This document shows positions 9,582 to 21,700 of a DNA stretch of 64,000 bases, piece after piece (position 1 is the stretch's first letter; every line of letters starts with the position of its first letter). The DNA lies in contig CM037463.1 in NCBI GenBank assembly GCA_021014325.1, forward strand, positions 9,865,001 through 9,929,000. Direction: 5' to 3'. This DNA comes from Plazaster borealis. Lineage: Eukaryota; Echinodermata; Asteroidea; Forcipulatida; Labidiasteridae. The notes below the pieces were generated by a model that saw nothing but the letters and a program-made list of their open reading frames with translations, was not told the DNA's origin and made no database searches. A program made the translations under genes and the position numbers.

Positions 9582-12500
9582 TTATTCTCTAGGAATGGCA
9601 CAGATTTCATATGGAATCGGGGCCAACGTGAGGCCGTTGACAATCTCGAATGATAATGGTTGAGAATCATCCGGTTTCTTTAAGGAAAACTGATGCAGTA
9701 AATGCGAGAAGAAGATGAACAGCTCCATCTTGGCGAGCTGCTCCCCGAGACATACCCGGCGACCTGCAAGAAAAACAAGAACGATACAAAAAACGACAAC
9801 TTTTAAACTATCTTTGGTATCAAAATGTTCAAGCGGTTAATATAGAAATATCGTTTCCGAAAGCACATCATTGGCAAAGTCTCGTGTTCCACTGATATGA
9901 AATAGGCTAATTGAATTTTTCCCGATGTTCAATCAATGCAATTATTTGATGATGGGATAGCGGGGGATTGTTTGAGTTGAAAGGTCTTTACCTGTACCAA
10001 AAGGCATGTGCTCCGCCCTCAGCTTTAAAGAGCCTGCTTCGTCAAGAAATCTCTCCGGATTAAATCTTTCTGGATCGGACCAAATGGATGGATCTCGGCT
10101 GACGGCCCAAAGATTAGCAAGAAGCAATGTCCCCTTGGGGATATCGTAGCCAAGTAGGCTGGTATCCTTGGAGAACATGTGGGGAATGCCGAGAGCCACA
10201 ATCGACGCCAGACGCTGTACCTCCAGGATGGTCGCCTCAGTATATGGCAACTGAGGTTTGTCTGCAAGGCGTGGTAGACGGTCTCTACCCACGTTGTCAT
10301 CTATTTCCTGCTGTATCTTGGCTTGTACCTCAGGGTAGGCCATCATGTACAGCAAAGCCCAGCGGAGGGTGGTTGCTGTAGTCTCTGTTCCAGCCGCAAA
10401 AAGGTCAAAAGAAGTCAGCAACATATTGTTCATTGTAATGTTACTCTCTTTATTCTTGGTCTCGTTGACGTGGATATCTCTGAGGAAGACATCGATGAAA
10501 TCTTTCGGGTTGTCGGCATCTAAATTGCTACGGTGGTTCTCCACATATTCCCGGAGAAACTCGAGTATCAGGTGTACGTTAGTTTCCTGTTCCTTGAACT
10601 TTGACGTGAATGTAAAATAGTCCATGATGGGTAGGAACACATACACTTCTCCGCCGCCAATAAGTTCTAAATTACGGTTCATCAACTTCAGCAGTTGCTT
10701 GAACTTTGGATCAGAGTATTCGAATCTTTGACCCAGGGTAACGGAGCAGATGACATTCGATACAGCATTACTAAACAAATGGGCTGGATCGAATGGGTTT
10801 TCCCCGTATTCCTTGATGCTTTTGATAAGACACCCTGCCTCGGTAGCGATGACGCCATCGAAGCTTGACCTCCACACGCCCAACCCTCTCAGTACTGACA
10901 GAGAAAACTTCCTCTGCTGGAACCAGCTTTCACCAGAAGAGTTTACTACACCTTGAAGAGGAAAAAATACCAATAAACACCGTAAATGTTTTCGGTTCTG
11001 TGCTTTCAAGCCTCTGGCCAAGGAGATCTGTGATAATATTGGGTCCCGTTCTGATGATTCACCCTTCTATAAAGACCAGTTCTAGAGAACAAAATGGAGG
11101 AGCAACGGCAACCAAAAAGGATTTAATCACAATATTGTGTAATTTAAGAATTAGAACCTTAACCCATGACACCTACAACCTGGCTTGGCAGACTGAATGG
11201 ATGCACTTGGCTACTTACTCCAAATGCATCAAGAACGGGTGATAGGTCAAGTAGTGGTCACACACGGTGCCTTTCCGAGCAGCCACGGGAAAACAACTAC
11301 ATGCCGGCCCACTGATGAGCGCGCTAGGAAGGCAGATTGTATTACTGTGTTTGGGGCACAATTCTTTTTCTAATGATCTGAACAGATAAATAGATGTGCC
11401 CTGGACCCACACACTAAAGATTTACACATTGGTTCACACTACTAATTTTTAAAACGTAGTACATTTCGAGAGGATTAAGTTTTTGTGCACACAATAAGAT
11501 TTGTGTGTGCACGTTATAGTGTGACCCAGCTTTCCCACACTATTTGTCAACCTCTGAGTTCACTCACCCAGAAATCACTACAGTATATGAAAGAAGGGTT
11601 CTTAAAGGTAGTTAAAAACAAAATCAGCGGAATTGATTTACACATTTTGTAAAGTATGAAGCTGGTCCTTCCGCCCGCGCCCCTCGGCTGTTCGGAGGGT
11701 TGCATAATTGAAAAAATTACTAATACCAGTTCCACTAAAGTAATGTTTTGATTTCCGGTTTATCTTTTCACATGTAACCCTTGCGATGTTATTGTTGTTA
11801 CAGTATTCATTTTCTTTAAAGAATTAACAGTGTTTCTCAATATTTTTATTTTGATAATCTTGTTTTGACATGTAAACATGACTTTTGTGGCTTTAAAGGG
11901 ACATCGAACAGATACATTTACATTCCCGATTTGTGCCTCAAATTTCAAATATTCACGTAAGTAAATATTCAGGATTTCGGCCGTGTCGCGAATATTTACC
12001 GTACGTTACGTGAATATCCACGATTTGTGCTCCAAATCGCAAATATTTACGTAAATATGTAATAAATTCACGATCTGGGTTTTTTAATGCAAGTTTCAAA
12101 GCAATAAAGCTGTTGGAATGGCTCTTTGTTCTACATCTCAGTAAAGCCTGTGGGTGAGAAGAAGCAGAAAGCCTGGTTTCACGCTCAAATATCCTGAAAG
12201 GAGGAACCAGGTCGAACACACTGGTGGCACATTTACCATCTTTAGAAAAGACAGAGGCTGACTACAGACCTACGGTGGGCAAGAGGTTGTAACGTTGATC
12301 CCAACCCTTCACTAACAAGATTAACAATAGGCTTCTGCACTCTAATAAAGATAAATGACAGGCAGAAGCTCCGGCCAATTTGACAACAGTAAGCCTACTC
12401 CATTAGGGGACGTATAGTTGTTTATACGTTCCCCCAAATCGCAAATATAAACGTAAATACTCGCGACACGGTCGAAATCTTGAATATGTACGATTTGGGG

Positions 12501-12934
12501 CACAAATCCTGAATATTTACGTAAATATTAACGTACAATATAAATGTTTGATGTTTAAAGTATAAACAAACATTACCCAAGGCCTCTGGATCTTTTGTCA
12601 TTTTCCTGAAGAAAGATGTGGGTGGACGGGCTGAGGTGTTCGGATGACTAAGGGCCTCCTTGATGGAATTGAAGCTGTTGACAACCACCACCAATGTACC
12701 GCCTAGATTCATACTAAACACCGGTCCGTAGGTCTTAGCCAGTCGGCTTAAGTTCTTGTACTCGTCTCCGGCCAAGAGGAGATTTGGGAGGTAGCCAACA
12801 AGGGGCCATCCAGTCGGACCGGGCGGAAGATTCCTCGGCCGTCGGTAAAACCATGTAGCTATGAAGAGAGCTATCAACCCAACCAGTACTGACTTGACCG
12901 TCAACAAGCTAAGTATCCCCTGAAGAAACGCCAT
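9582..12934 (-). CDS. Cytochrome P450, CYP2-like, right tandem copy (complete, three exons)
   Basis: Haem-thiolate monooxygenase expected at the ER membrane; substrate unknown. Exons on the minus strand are 12577-12934, 9992-10951 and 9582-9763, with GT..AG introns of 1625 and 228 bp, both in phase 1. They total 1500 nt or 499 residues, a normal P450 length. Visible features are the hydrophobic anchor (about 8-29), the LPPGP hinge (36-40), the I-helix AGTETT (306-311), the ExxR motif EVQR (363-366), the PERF-type NPERF (417-421) and the haem loop FGTGRRVCLG with ligand Cys444. The start at 12934 (MAFLQGIL) was chosen for the anchor; an ATG 22 codons upstream is in frame but has no counterpart in the left paralogue. 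The left copy starts 11.06 kb away in the same orientation. CYP2-clan membership is clear from sequence style; the subfamily is not. Confidence 0.95.
11167..11861. other. Segment present only in intron 1 of the right P450
   Basis: After AACCTTAACCCAT the left paralogue jumps directly to TTGTTTTGAC, whereas the right copy has about 695 extra bases. I see no inverted ends or clear target duplication, so insertion here and deletion from the left copy are both possible. No gene inside. Confidence 0.6.
11891..12560. repeat. Foldback element in intron 1 of the right P450
   Basis: Orthologous to the element at 826-1505. Its outer ends begin with CTTTAAA on both sides and the arms share GATTTGTGC and CGTGTCGCGAATA. 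The right end lies about 16 bp from the exon 1 donor. Confidence 0.7.
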
Positions 12935-13741
12935 GGTTTGATTCTTTGTCAATTCGGAGCAGAAAAGGTTTCGATACTCAAAATGAGTAGCCTTGTGCAC
13001 AAGCTGTGGGCAATAGCAGATTGTGTTTCACAGCAGCATAAGACGTTAAATATATTGTTAACAGAATTATCTCAACAATGTCTCCGTTTTGTACTTTGAA
13101 TACTGACCCAGTCTCCTTCACTGTTGTTGGGAATTATATCTGATCGACCGTGATCGACTGATATGGCCCACTGGTAACTACACTTGGCAGAACATAATAC
13201 TTGCATTATTTGCTTGCTAAACAACCATTCACAGGGAACCAGGAACCCATACATCACGTGGTATTTGTGTTGGTTAAAATTGCTTTGCTGTGAGTTTCGG
13301 TGCTTTGCAAATATTAAAAGGGTGTGTCGTATCTCGCCACATCCATCAAAATTGCAAAAGTTTTAGAACGTTAGGTGGCTGCAGATTTGAAGTGAGCACA
13401 TGCTCAGATTTATGTACACAGATAAGATAAATACAGACGCTGGTCTGACAAACCCGACGGTTCAATGGATAGAATGACGCATAACTACCAGACTGGTACA
13501 TCACACACACGCAAAGTGTTGACCGCTTTGTCTTGACAACGGCAATAAGCGGGTCAACAGTTCAACTTCATCAACGAGAAAACATGTTTTCAAATAGTTT
13601 GTACGATCAAATTTGTTCTCATGTTATGTGCTTACTGATTCGTATAGTTGCCTCCGCCTATAAAGGCAGATATTCTGAGGAGAATTCATTTCTACAATCG
13701 TTTTGCGTTATCGCCAAGTAAAGCGATTTTTAACGAAAACA
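12935..13741. other. 5' flank of the right P450, duplicated DNA
   Basis: Matches 1880-2580 and then, after a jump, 3300-3490 of the left duplicate. The interstitial telomere motif and the 116-bp tandem repeat of the left copy are absent here. A TATAAAG at 13659-13665 precedes the relic at 13742. Confidence 0.55.
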
Positions 13742-13800
13742 ATGGCTGGCCGTGGTCAATACAGAAGAGTGAATAATTTAGATATAGGGGGAGTCTGACT
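13742..13800 (+). pseudogene. 5' stub of the Polinton-like gene, second copy
   Basis: Starts MAGRGQYRRVNN like the sequence at 3491, but a 2-base difference after the shared part throws it into a stop within about 19 codons, and homology ends near 13800. It shows that the relic was already present when the P450 region duplicated. Confidence 0.65.
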
Positions 13801-13839
13801 ATTGTGTATAATTTGCGCTGGGCACTCTTTGGTCTCACC

Positions 13840-13912
13840 GTGGAGGGGAAAACAGTCAAGGCCCCCGTGAGTGAGAATCGAACCTCCCGCATTTAAGCGC
13901 TATTCTCTAAAC
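13840..13912 (-). repeat. tRNA-like (SINE-type) sequence, split by the hAT-like element
   Basis: On the minus strand GGTTCGATTCT (B-box type) is preceded by TTTAGAGAATAGCGC. With the sequence beyond the inserted element (14784 onward) this continues as TTGGTTTAGAGAATAG, an A-box-like stretch. It is a pseudo-tRNA or SINE head rather than a working tRNA gene, because no full cloverleaf is apparent. Confidence 0.5.
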
Positions 13913-14783
13913 CAGGCCCGTAACTAGGAATGGCGGGGGCGTACGCCCCCCCTCAAAAAAAGGCCCTCCAAAATAAAATAAAAAGTAGAAGAAAAGTCCA
14001 CCCCAATTTTTTTTTTTTAAAGGTGCGCACAAATCAATTAGCGCTAAAATGGACCAAACGGCTTGAATTGGGCCTTCAATTGGGCCTTCGTTCCAACTCC
14101 CTCTGCGTCGCTGTGCCACGGGCGGCGCTAACGCGCCGATGTACATTTTCTTTCATATTCTCCCCCCCCCCCCACACACACACACACGCATGTTTGTAAA
14201 TCCCGCTTACCGAGGACTTCTCTTTGTTCTCCCATTGTTTGGAAATCAATTAGCGCTAAAATGGACCAAACGGCTTGAATTGGGCCTTCTATTGGGCCTT
14301 CGTTCCAACTCCCTCTGCGTCGCTGTGCGACGGGCGGCGCTAACGCGCCGATGTACATTTTCTTTCATATCCCCCCCCCACACACACGCATGTTTGTAAA
14401 TCCCGCTTACCGAGGACTTCTCTTTGTTCTCCCATTGTTTGGACATAGTTTTTTTTAGCGACGTCCTCATTGGGACGAAGCGAGGACGTCCTCGCTCTGT
14501 CAAACGTGCGGATCCTTTTTGTTAAAGTCCTCGGTTTGAATGGATAGACACACACACACACACACATCTATTTTTTACATCCCTGTGGAGACATCTTTTG
14601 TTCTTTCCTTTGTCCCTGTAGTTAAGAACCTCCCATAGACAAAATTCCTTGTGGAGCACCCAAGTCTTTAGAATTCCCCTATGGAGACCTTTTGTTTTCC
14701 CTTTTCTGTTTTGTTCTCGGTCTCCATAAGGTAGTGAATATGAAGGCACACACACACAAAGGGAATTCCTGGTTACGGGCCTG
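13913..14783. mobile_element. Non-autonomous hAT-like element with 8-bp target-site duplication
   Basis: The ends are CAGGCCCGTAACTAGGAAT at 13913 and its near-exact inverted counterpart ending at 14783. The exact 8-bp direct repeat CTCTAAAC flanks it (13905-13912 and 14784-14791), as expected for the hAT superfamily. Inside are two direct copies (about 14035-14246 and 14248-14440) of a roughly 210-bp unit with CA/C tracts and ACGCATGTTTGTAAATCCCG. The palindrome AGCGAGGACGTCCTCGCT lies at 14479-14496, in an inverted relative of the minisatellite at 7696-8192. There is no transposase, so it depended on one supplied elsewhere. Confidence 0.88.
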
Positions 14784-14935
14784 CTCTAAACCAACACAAG
14801 TTATAAACAATGTGAGGCAAAAAACTCTGAAATAAATGGTTTGTTTGTTATCCTTGGAGCAAATATTACATCATTCTATATTCACAAGCTATATTTAGTG
14901 ACTTATACATGGCACCGCCCGAGTAAGGCAACAAC

Positions 14936-15000
14936 AGGGCTGGTGATCGAACCACTGCGTGCAAAATACACGCTGCTCCAATAATGTATAGCGCAGACGG
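14936..15000 (-). repeat. tRNA-like fragment
   Basis: Minus strand has GGTTCGATCAC as a B-box-like word, with TTGGAGCAGCGTG upstream as a poor A-box match. Likely a SINE remnant; too diverged for a tRNA gene. Confidence 0.35.
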
Positions 15001-16013
15001 AGCCCAAGCCGAGGTTTGAGAAAGGCCCCTGGATTCACGGGCCTCGAAGTGTGACGTCAAATGTTAAGGCTAGGCAACAGGGCGGGTCTATTATTCCTTC
15101 AGGTTGAGGTTTCTTCGCGTTAAAGAAATTCCGCACATTGTCATCGGAACAGATCCGCACAATGTTATTGGACCAGATTGTTACCAAGCCAATTCAGTAT
15201 GCAGCCAAATCAGCATTGTTATGCAAATATCTCGTCTCTGTGCTTTTAGCTATAAGAAAAAGACACTGCAAGACCGGATGGTATAGTTTTCCACACGGGA
15301 CGGCGGACGGACAACATGGAGACTCTTCATGGCTGGATTTGGACCTTGCGTATCGGATGAACTTTATCATAGTAGTTTCACTCTTTATAAGTTAAACTAA
15401 CTGTATCAGTCACTTGTTATATTTAAGACATTACCTACGAAATTCTGAAGGTAAAATTTACTTAAAACTGCAGAAGAAAGTGACTTCTGACATGAGGACT
15501 TTTGGTCAAGTATTTCACCAAAGCCTTTTTATGAGCAAATCTCACATTGGTCTAATTTCGTAGCCGAGTGTTCAACTGTTGAGAACTCCCGCAGAGTTTT
15601 TGCTGGTTTGAGAATTTCTCGAAGTTAGACAGAATAATTGTCGCCGGCGTACTCAACCAACCCGCTGGTGTCATGTACCGACTTTGATGTTGAGCTTGCG
15701 AGTAGAGTTGGAGAGTTCCAGGAGTTTGTAAATTCTTCTTAAGACGACAAGAACTGTAGGAACTGAACTTTCAAATGGACTCATTCTCCTGTTGAGCTTT
15801 CGCTTTTGCTTGCGAGCTCCGTCAAGTTGGCGTGAGAAGCTCTCCCCCTGGAACTGACTTAATACCTTAAAAAGGGGACTTACGGTTTTGAATTTGAGAA
15901 CTGTTAATGTTATACTAGGCACTTTTTGCTGACTGTTGTCAGAACTTGAAACTTTTATGCCCAAAGGGTGAAGACAGAAGATCTATGGATTGTGTGGTAT
16001 GGGTGTGGCTATA
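15001..16013. other. Intergenic region, possible 5' area of the plus-strand gene
   Basis: No exon can be supported. GGGCCTCGAAGTGTGACGTCA at about 15041-15061 contains a CRE-like TGACGTCA and has a relative near 6825. The block 15880-16010 recurs at 16120-16240 (TTTTTGCTGACTGTTGTCAG, GATCTATGGATTGTGTGG), so this is duplicated sequence. Confidence 0.35.
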
Positions 16014-16093
16014 AGTCGTCCAAGTGGCTAGAGGTCGTCCAAGTGGCAATAAATCTTCCAAGTGGCAAGAACTCGTCCAAATGGCAAGACAAG
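16014..16093. repeat. Short minisatellite, about 20-bp period
   Basis: Four imperfect units of GTCGTCCAAGTGGC plus about six bases; a fifth, isolated unit occurs near 16228. No coding frame is maintained. Confidence 0.75.
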
Positions 16094-16259
16094 AACTTTA
16101 AAGTGACTTTCGGTTTTGAGTTTCAGAACTGAGCACTTTTTGCTGACTGTTGTCAGAACTTTAAAACGTTTATCCCACTGGGTGAAGAAAGAAGATCTAT
16201 GGATTGTGTGGTATGGGTTTTGCTAGAGGTCGTCCAAGTGGTAAGACAAGATCTTTAAG

Positions 16260-18748
16260 ATGGCATCAACTGTGGTAAGCGAAGATCTAACCCCATTCCT
16301 CCCCAATAACTAGTAGGTTATTTTTCTCATCCCGGCACTTGTTGATGTTGTCTACTAATTTTGTCAATGGTGATGTCATCCACTATTTTTTCTGAGAGGA
16401 TTTTCTTGATGTCGGGGCATTTTGGTCGTGGCCAGAGTGATGCATTGAAATAAAATGAATTATCTTGGAACATTTCCCAGGGTTTGGAAGAAGCTGGTGA
16501 CCTTTTGCTGTCATTTTAAAGCTATACATTGTCATGATTAATATTTGATCAGAAAAATGTTCAGTTAGAGAACCTTTTGCACTTGCATAATTTCTTTCGA
16601 AAAAATTCTTAGAGATTAACAAAAATCTGATATATGAAATAGCTCATTATAAACAAATTTATAACATAGACCTGGAAAGCGTCAAACCTTGTTACTTAAA
16701 GAATGTTGAAAATTCACATTAATTCCCTGCTTCAAATTGAGTTAGAAATATTAAAATGGTTAATTTAGATGAGCTAAATTAATCGTTTAATATTTCTGAT
16801 GAATAAAATAAATTTGATCAATTGATTGCGAGCGAATAGATAGGTTGCGCAACAGAAGAAAACAACTAATTTCCCAACATTTAGTTTTTAGGGTGCTGCT
16901 TGCAGGCATTGAGAAGTGAGCCCCTCCTCTCCCCCCGCCCCCCCCAACAAAAAAATAAATAAAACTGGGGGAAAAGGAAACAGAGAAACAAATACAAGTG
17001 TCTTATTCGCTCATTTTAACAGAATTCAACTCAACGAAAAACAAAATGGAAAACGGTTTCCCATAAGCTGCCTCAAATAGTGTAGAACAATGTAAGATTG
17101 AACTTGGCAATAAACACTTATTAGATGATGAATTTATTCAGTTTGGAATATTAATATGTTTAATTTAGATGAGCTAAATGAACCGTTTAATAATTCTGAT
17201 GAATAAATTTCATCAATTGATAACGATTGAACAGATAAGTTGCCCAACATAAGAAATCAAAAATGTCCAATTTAGTGTTTTAACAATGCATTGAGGCAAT
17301 GCATTGAGAAGTGAGAGGAACAAAGAAGGGAAGAGAAACAAGAAAAAGGAGAAACAAAGAAAAAGAAGACACCCTTCTTGACGTTAAAGGTGATTATGGT
17401 ATGTATACATGGTAAGTTGGTTAGAGGGACAATAGTGTAGGCCTAAAACTTAAGTGTTGTCCATGACAGTTTTACAATGCCATCGTTGAGGCAAAGAAGG
17501 CATCTGCCGGTAAGCGAAGATATAACCCCATTCCTCCCCAATAACTAGTATTTTTCTCTCATAATTTTCTCATCCCTACAGGATGTTCATCTCGGCACTT
17601 GTTGATGTTGTCTACTAAAATTGTCAATGGTGATGCCATCTATACTATCTTTTTCTGAGAGGGTTTTCTTGAATTCAGGGCATTTTGGTCGTGGCCAGAG
17701 TGATGCCTTTAAAGTAAAATATTAGTTTCTCTTGGAACGTTTCCCAGGGTTTGAAAGAAGCTGGTGACCTTATTTTGTTGTCATTTTAAAAGCTATACAT
17801 TGGCATAATTAATTCGCTTATTTTTAGCATAACATTTTTCAGTTAGAGACCCCTTATGTACTTTCTTAATTATGAAACAATTAAAAAAGTTACCAAAAAC
17901 TACAAAATAAAAAATGTACATATAAAGACTGACAAAAGTGTATAAAAACAATACATAAAGACTTTGGATGAATTCCCTGGTGCAAATTAAGGAACATTAA
18001 AAATCACACAAAAGTTTTTCTACAAATGACAACCTTTTGTTCCTATACAAGCATAAAAGCCATTTTAAGATATAACATTTATACATTAAACATTCTGAAG
18101 TATATCAGATTAATTAAATTTTACCACCAGGTTTTTTCTCAAAAGTAATATAAATCAGCCCCATAAAAGCACAAAAAAAGCTTGTAAATGATAAATCAGT
18201 ATGTGCCTGATGCACAAACTGTAAACTTAGTGTTTTTAATATATTATTTTATCGGGATGATCTTGGCAAAAACAAAATTACCCCCCCCAAGTTGCTCCAC
18301 AGTAGTGTAAAACCATGTCAACATGGATCATTTGCAGTTTACACTAATCAGTCGATGAATTCTTTCAGTTAGTGATATTTAAATGGTTAATTTAATTGAG
18401 GTAAATTAATCGTTTAATATTGCTGACGAATAAATTTAATTGATTGATTGTGAGAGAAATGATCAGAAAGCAAAACATTTTTTTGTTTAAAGTTCCAAAA
18501 CCTAGTTTTTACAGCGGTGCATGGCAGGCAAGTTCCAAAACCTAGTTTTTACAGCGGTGCATGGCAGGCAGGCAATGTTTTGCAAAGCGAGTCGGGAAAA
18601 AAAGGGACGAGAAACAAGAAGAAGAAGAAACAAAGAAGACGTCCCCCTCTTGATGTTAAAGGTGATTGTTGTAAGTATAAAATGGTAAGTTGATTAGGCC
18701 TAGAGGGACATAGAGTAGGCCTATATCTTAAGTGTTGTCTTCCAACAG
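16260..18748. repeat. Two diverged direct copies of a ~1.25-kb intronic unit
   Basis: The pair of landmarks TAACCCCATTCCTCCCCAAT and GGGCATTTTGGTCGTGGCC occurs at about 16290-16435 and 17523-17695. The word GATGAGCTAAATTAATCG and its variants occur near 16770, 17170 and 18390. Each unit ends in a CCATGACAGTTTTAC block (17469, 18751), and only the last has a usable acceptor. Homology therefore includes exon-bearing DNA; the earlier copy is decayed. Confidence 0.65.
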
Positions 18749-21700
18749 GTCCATGACAGTTTTACGTGGCCGTCATTGAGGGCTGGAGATGAAGAAGACA
18801 CTCTGGCTGGTGATGTGAGAGGTACCAGATGGAGAGGTTTGAACTACAAGAAGTACACACTGATTGCCAAACAGGTTAAGTATCACCTGGTCATGGGTAA
18901 GGTTGGATGAGGTCAGGTAAGGTCAGGCTTTAGGTAGACGTAATAACAATTTTTCCTTCCACAGCAATTAACCATACTTTTCGTTCCACAGCCAATAACC
19001 ATTTTTTTCCTTCCACAGCCAATAACCATATTTTTCCTTTCACAGCCAATAACCATATTTGTTTCCCTCCACAGTCAATAACACTATTTTTTGTTCTGGC
19101 AGATCTAGACTTGTTTCCATTTAGCAGATGGAACTTCTACCTGGTGGAATTTTTGACAGATAATGATGGCTAGTAAGTTGTGAGGTAAGATTATGGTTTA
19201 ACCAATCTTTCCAGTTATCTCATTTACTGCCTACAGCTTAGAAACTCCCTTCTCATCCGAAGACACATCTGATGGTGGCATCTCTCAGACACGGTAGATT
19301 TTAAGTTTGGTAAGTTACTTAAAGCTCAACCGAACGTGGCTTATGAATCCTAACTTTTCTTCAGAGCTTTTTCCTTCAGATACCATCAGAGGTGATGAAC
19401 GACTGCTCGTTGATGCAGTTTGGCAGTATTAACTTCAGGCATGGCAAGGAATTTGGTAATGTATCAGTGTAAGTTACAAGAAAAATTTTGACTGGAAGTG
19501 AACTACCAAAAGAGAGCTTTTAGGAGCTGTCGCCTGCAGTAAGCTGCTTGGATATATTATTGGTACAAACAATTAGAAGCAATCATCCACAAATTAAATC
19601 TCCCACACATTGGACTTACAACCTTCAAAGGAGCAACTTAGCTGATTTTACTTCTTAAACATGTTTGTGGTTAAACAGTTTGGATTGAATTTGATCAGTT
19701 CTGAAATGCTTGCTTTCAAACTTCTCAAAATGTGAATATTATTCTACGAACTCTCTCTCTCTCATCTCAAGTTGTTTAATGGATATTAATTGATGCAAAC
19801 AATTGGAAACAATAGCCCAAAATTAATTTCACAGCTATTGGCCTGAAATTCTTTACAGTAGCAACTGATCTGAGTTCAACTTAATTGGTAAACATGGTTT
19901 ATAACTATCAACTTTTCTTGTTACTGTCTTCAAAACTTCTTCATTATCACAGATACTAGAGGTGATGAGCTACTCTGCGTTGATGCGGTCTGGCAGTTTT
20001 AACTTCAGACATGGCAAGGACTTTGGTAATGTATCAGTTTATGTTACAAGATAAAGTTTGACTTGAAGTGAATTACCAAAAGAGAAATTTTACATTTTGT
20101 CTCTTGCACCAAGCTGCTTGGATATATCATTGGTACAAATAATTGAAAGCAGTTGTCCGAACAAAAATTAATAAATCTCCCACACATTGGACTTAAAAAT
20201 TTCCAAAGAAACAACTTCAGCTGGTTTCACTTCTTAAAGATGGTTGTGTTTAGAAAAGTTTGGAGTGAATTTGATCAGTTCTGAAATGCTTGGTTTCAAA
20301 CTTCTAAAAATGTGAATATTATTCTACAAACTCTCTCTTTCTCATCTCAAGTTGTTTGGATATAAATTGCTACAAACAATTGGAAACAATAGTCCAAAAT
20401 TAATCACACAGGCATTGAACTGGAAACCTTTAGAGTAGCTTCTGGTCAGAGTTCAACTTAATTATTGATAAACATGGTTTATAACTATCAAATTTTATTG
20501 TTAGTGTCTTCAGAACTTCTTCATTAGCACAATACCGGAGGTGATGAACTATTCTTCGTTGATGCAGTCTGGCAGTTTAAACTTTAGGCATGGCAAGGAA
20601 TTTGGTAATGTATCAGTTTAAGTTACAAGATAAAGTTTGCATTTCGTGTTTTTAAACTTTGTTGACGACCACCATGCAAAAGGTTAACCAAGATCACATC
20701 CACTTAAAAAACAGAAATAAAAAAGACACCCCACCCCAGTAGATGTAGGGCGTCTTTCTGGAACAAACACTATAATTTGTAAATTCGTTTAATGTCTAGG
20801 AACACTAAAGTGAAGTCATAAGTTTGTGGAAGAATTTTTAAAAACAAGTTTCTGTGAGATTGAACATTATAGCCTCTTCATATATTATTGTGTTTGATCA
20901 GTCCAAAAATGTTTGCTATAAAACTTCTCAATATCTGAAAATATTCTACAATCTATCTCTCATCTCAAATTGTTTGGATATAAATTGATACAAACAATCG
21001 GAAAAAATAGCCAACAATTAATTTCACAGGCATTGGACTGAAAATCTTTACAGTAGCATCTGATCTGAGTTCAATTTAATTGATAAACAAGGTTTATAAC
21101 TATCAAGTTTTCTTGTTAGTGTCTTCAGAAATTCTTAAATCGCACAGATACCAGAGGTGATGAGCTAATCTTGGTTGATGTAATCTGACAGTTTTAACTT
21201 CAGGCGTGGCAGGGAATTTGGTAATGTTTGCATTTCGTGTTTTTAAACTTTGTTGACGACCACCATGCAAAAGGTTAACCAAGATCACATCCACTTAAAA
21301 AACAGAAATAAAAAAGACACCCCACCCCAGTAGATGTAGGGCGTCTTTCTGGAACAAACACTATAATTTGTAAATTCGTTTAATGTCTAGGAACACTAAA
21401 GTGAAGTCATAAGTTTGTGGAAGAATTTTTAAAAACAAGTTTCTGTGAGATTGAACATTATAGCCTCTTCATATATTATTGTGTTTGATCAGTCCAAAAA
21501 TGTTTGCTATAAAACTTCTCAATATCTGAAAATATTCTACAATCTATCTCTCATCTCAAATTGTTTGGATATAAATTGATACAAACAATCGGAAAAAATA
21601 GCCAACAATTAATTTCACAGGCATTGGACTGAAAATCTTTACAGTAGCATCTGATCTGAGTTCAATTTAATTGATAAACAAGGTTTATAACTATCAAGTT

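Noticed and set aside
10025..10620. Several open frames opposite or out of frame to the P450 exon
   Set aside because: Shadows of the coding exon; the same holds for 14-244 opposite the left copy.
13907..14567. Several short frames in the hAT-like element
   Set aside because: They run through CA/C tracts and repeated non-coding units; none resembles a transposase.
15316..15345. Possible first exon starting METLHGW near 15318
   Set aside because: It stops after about ten codons with no donor nearby.
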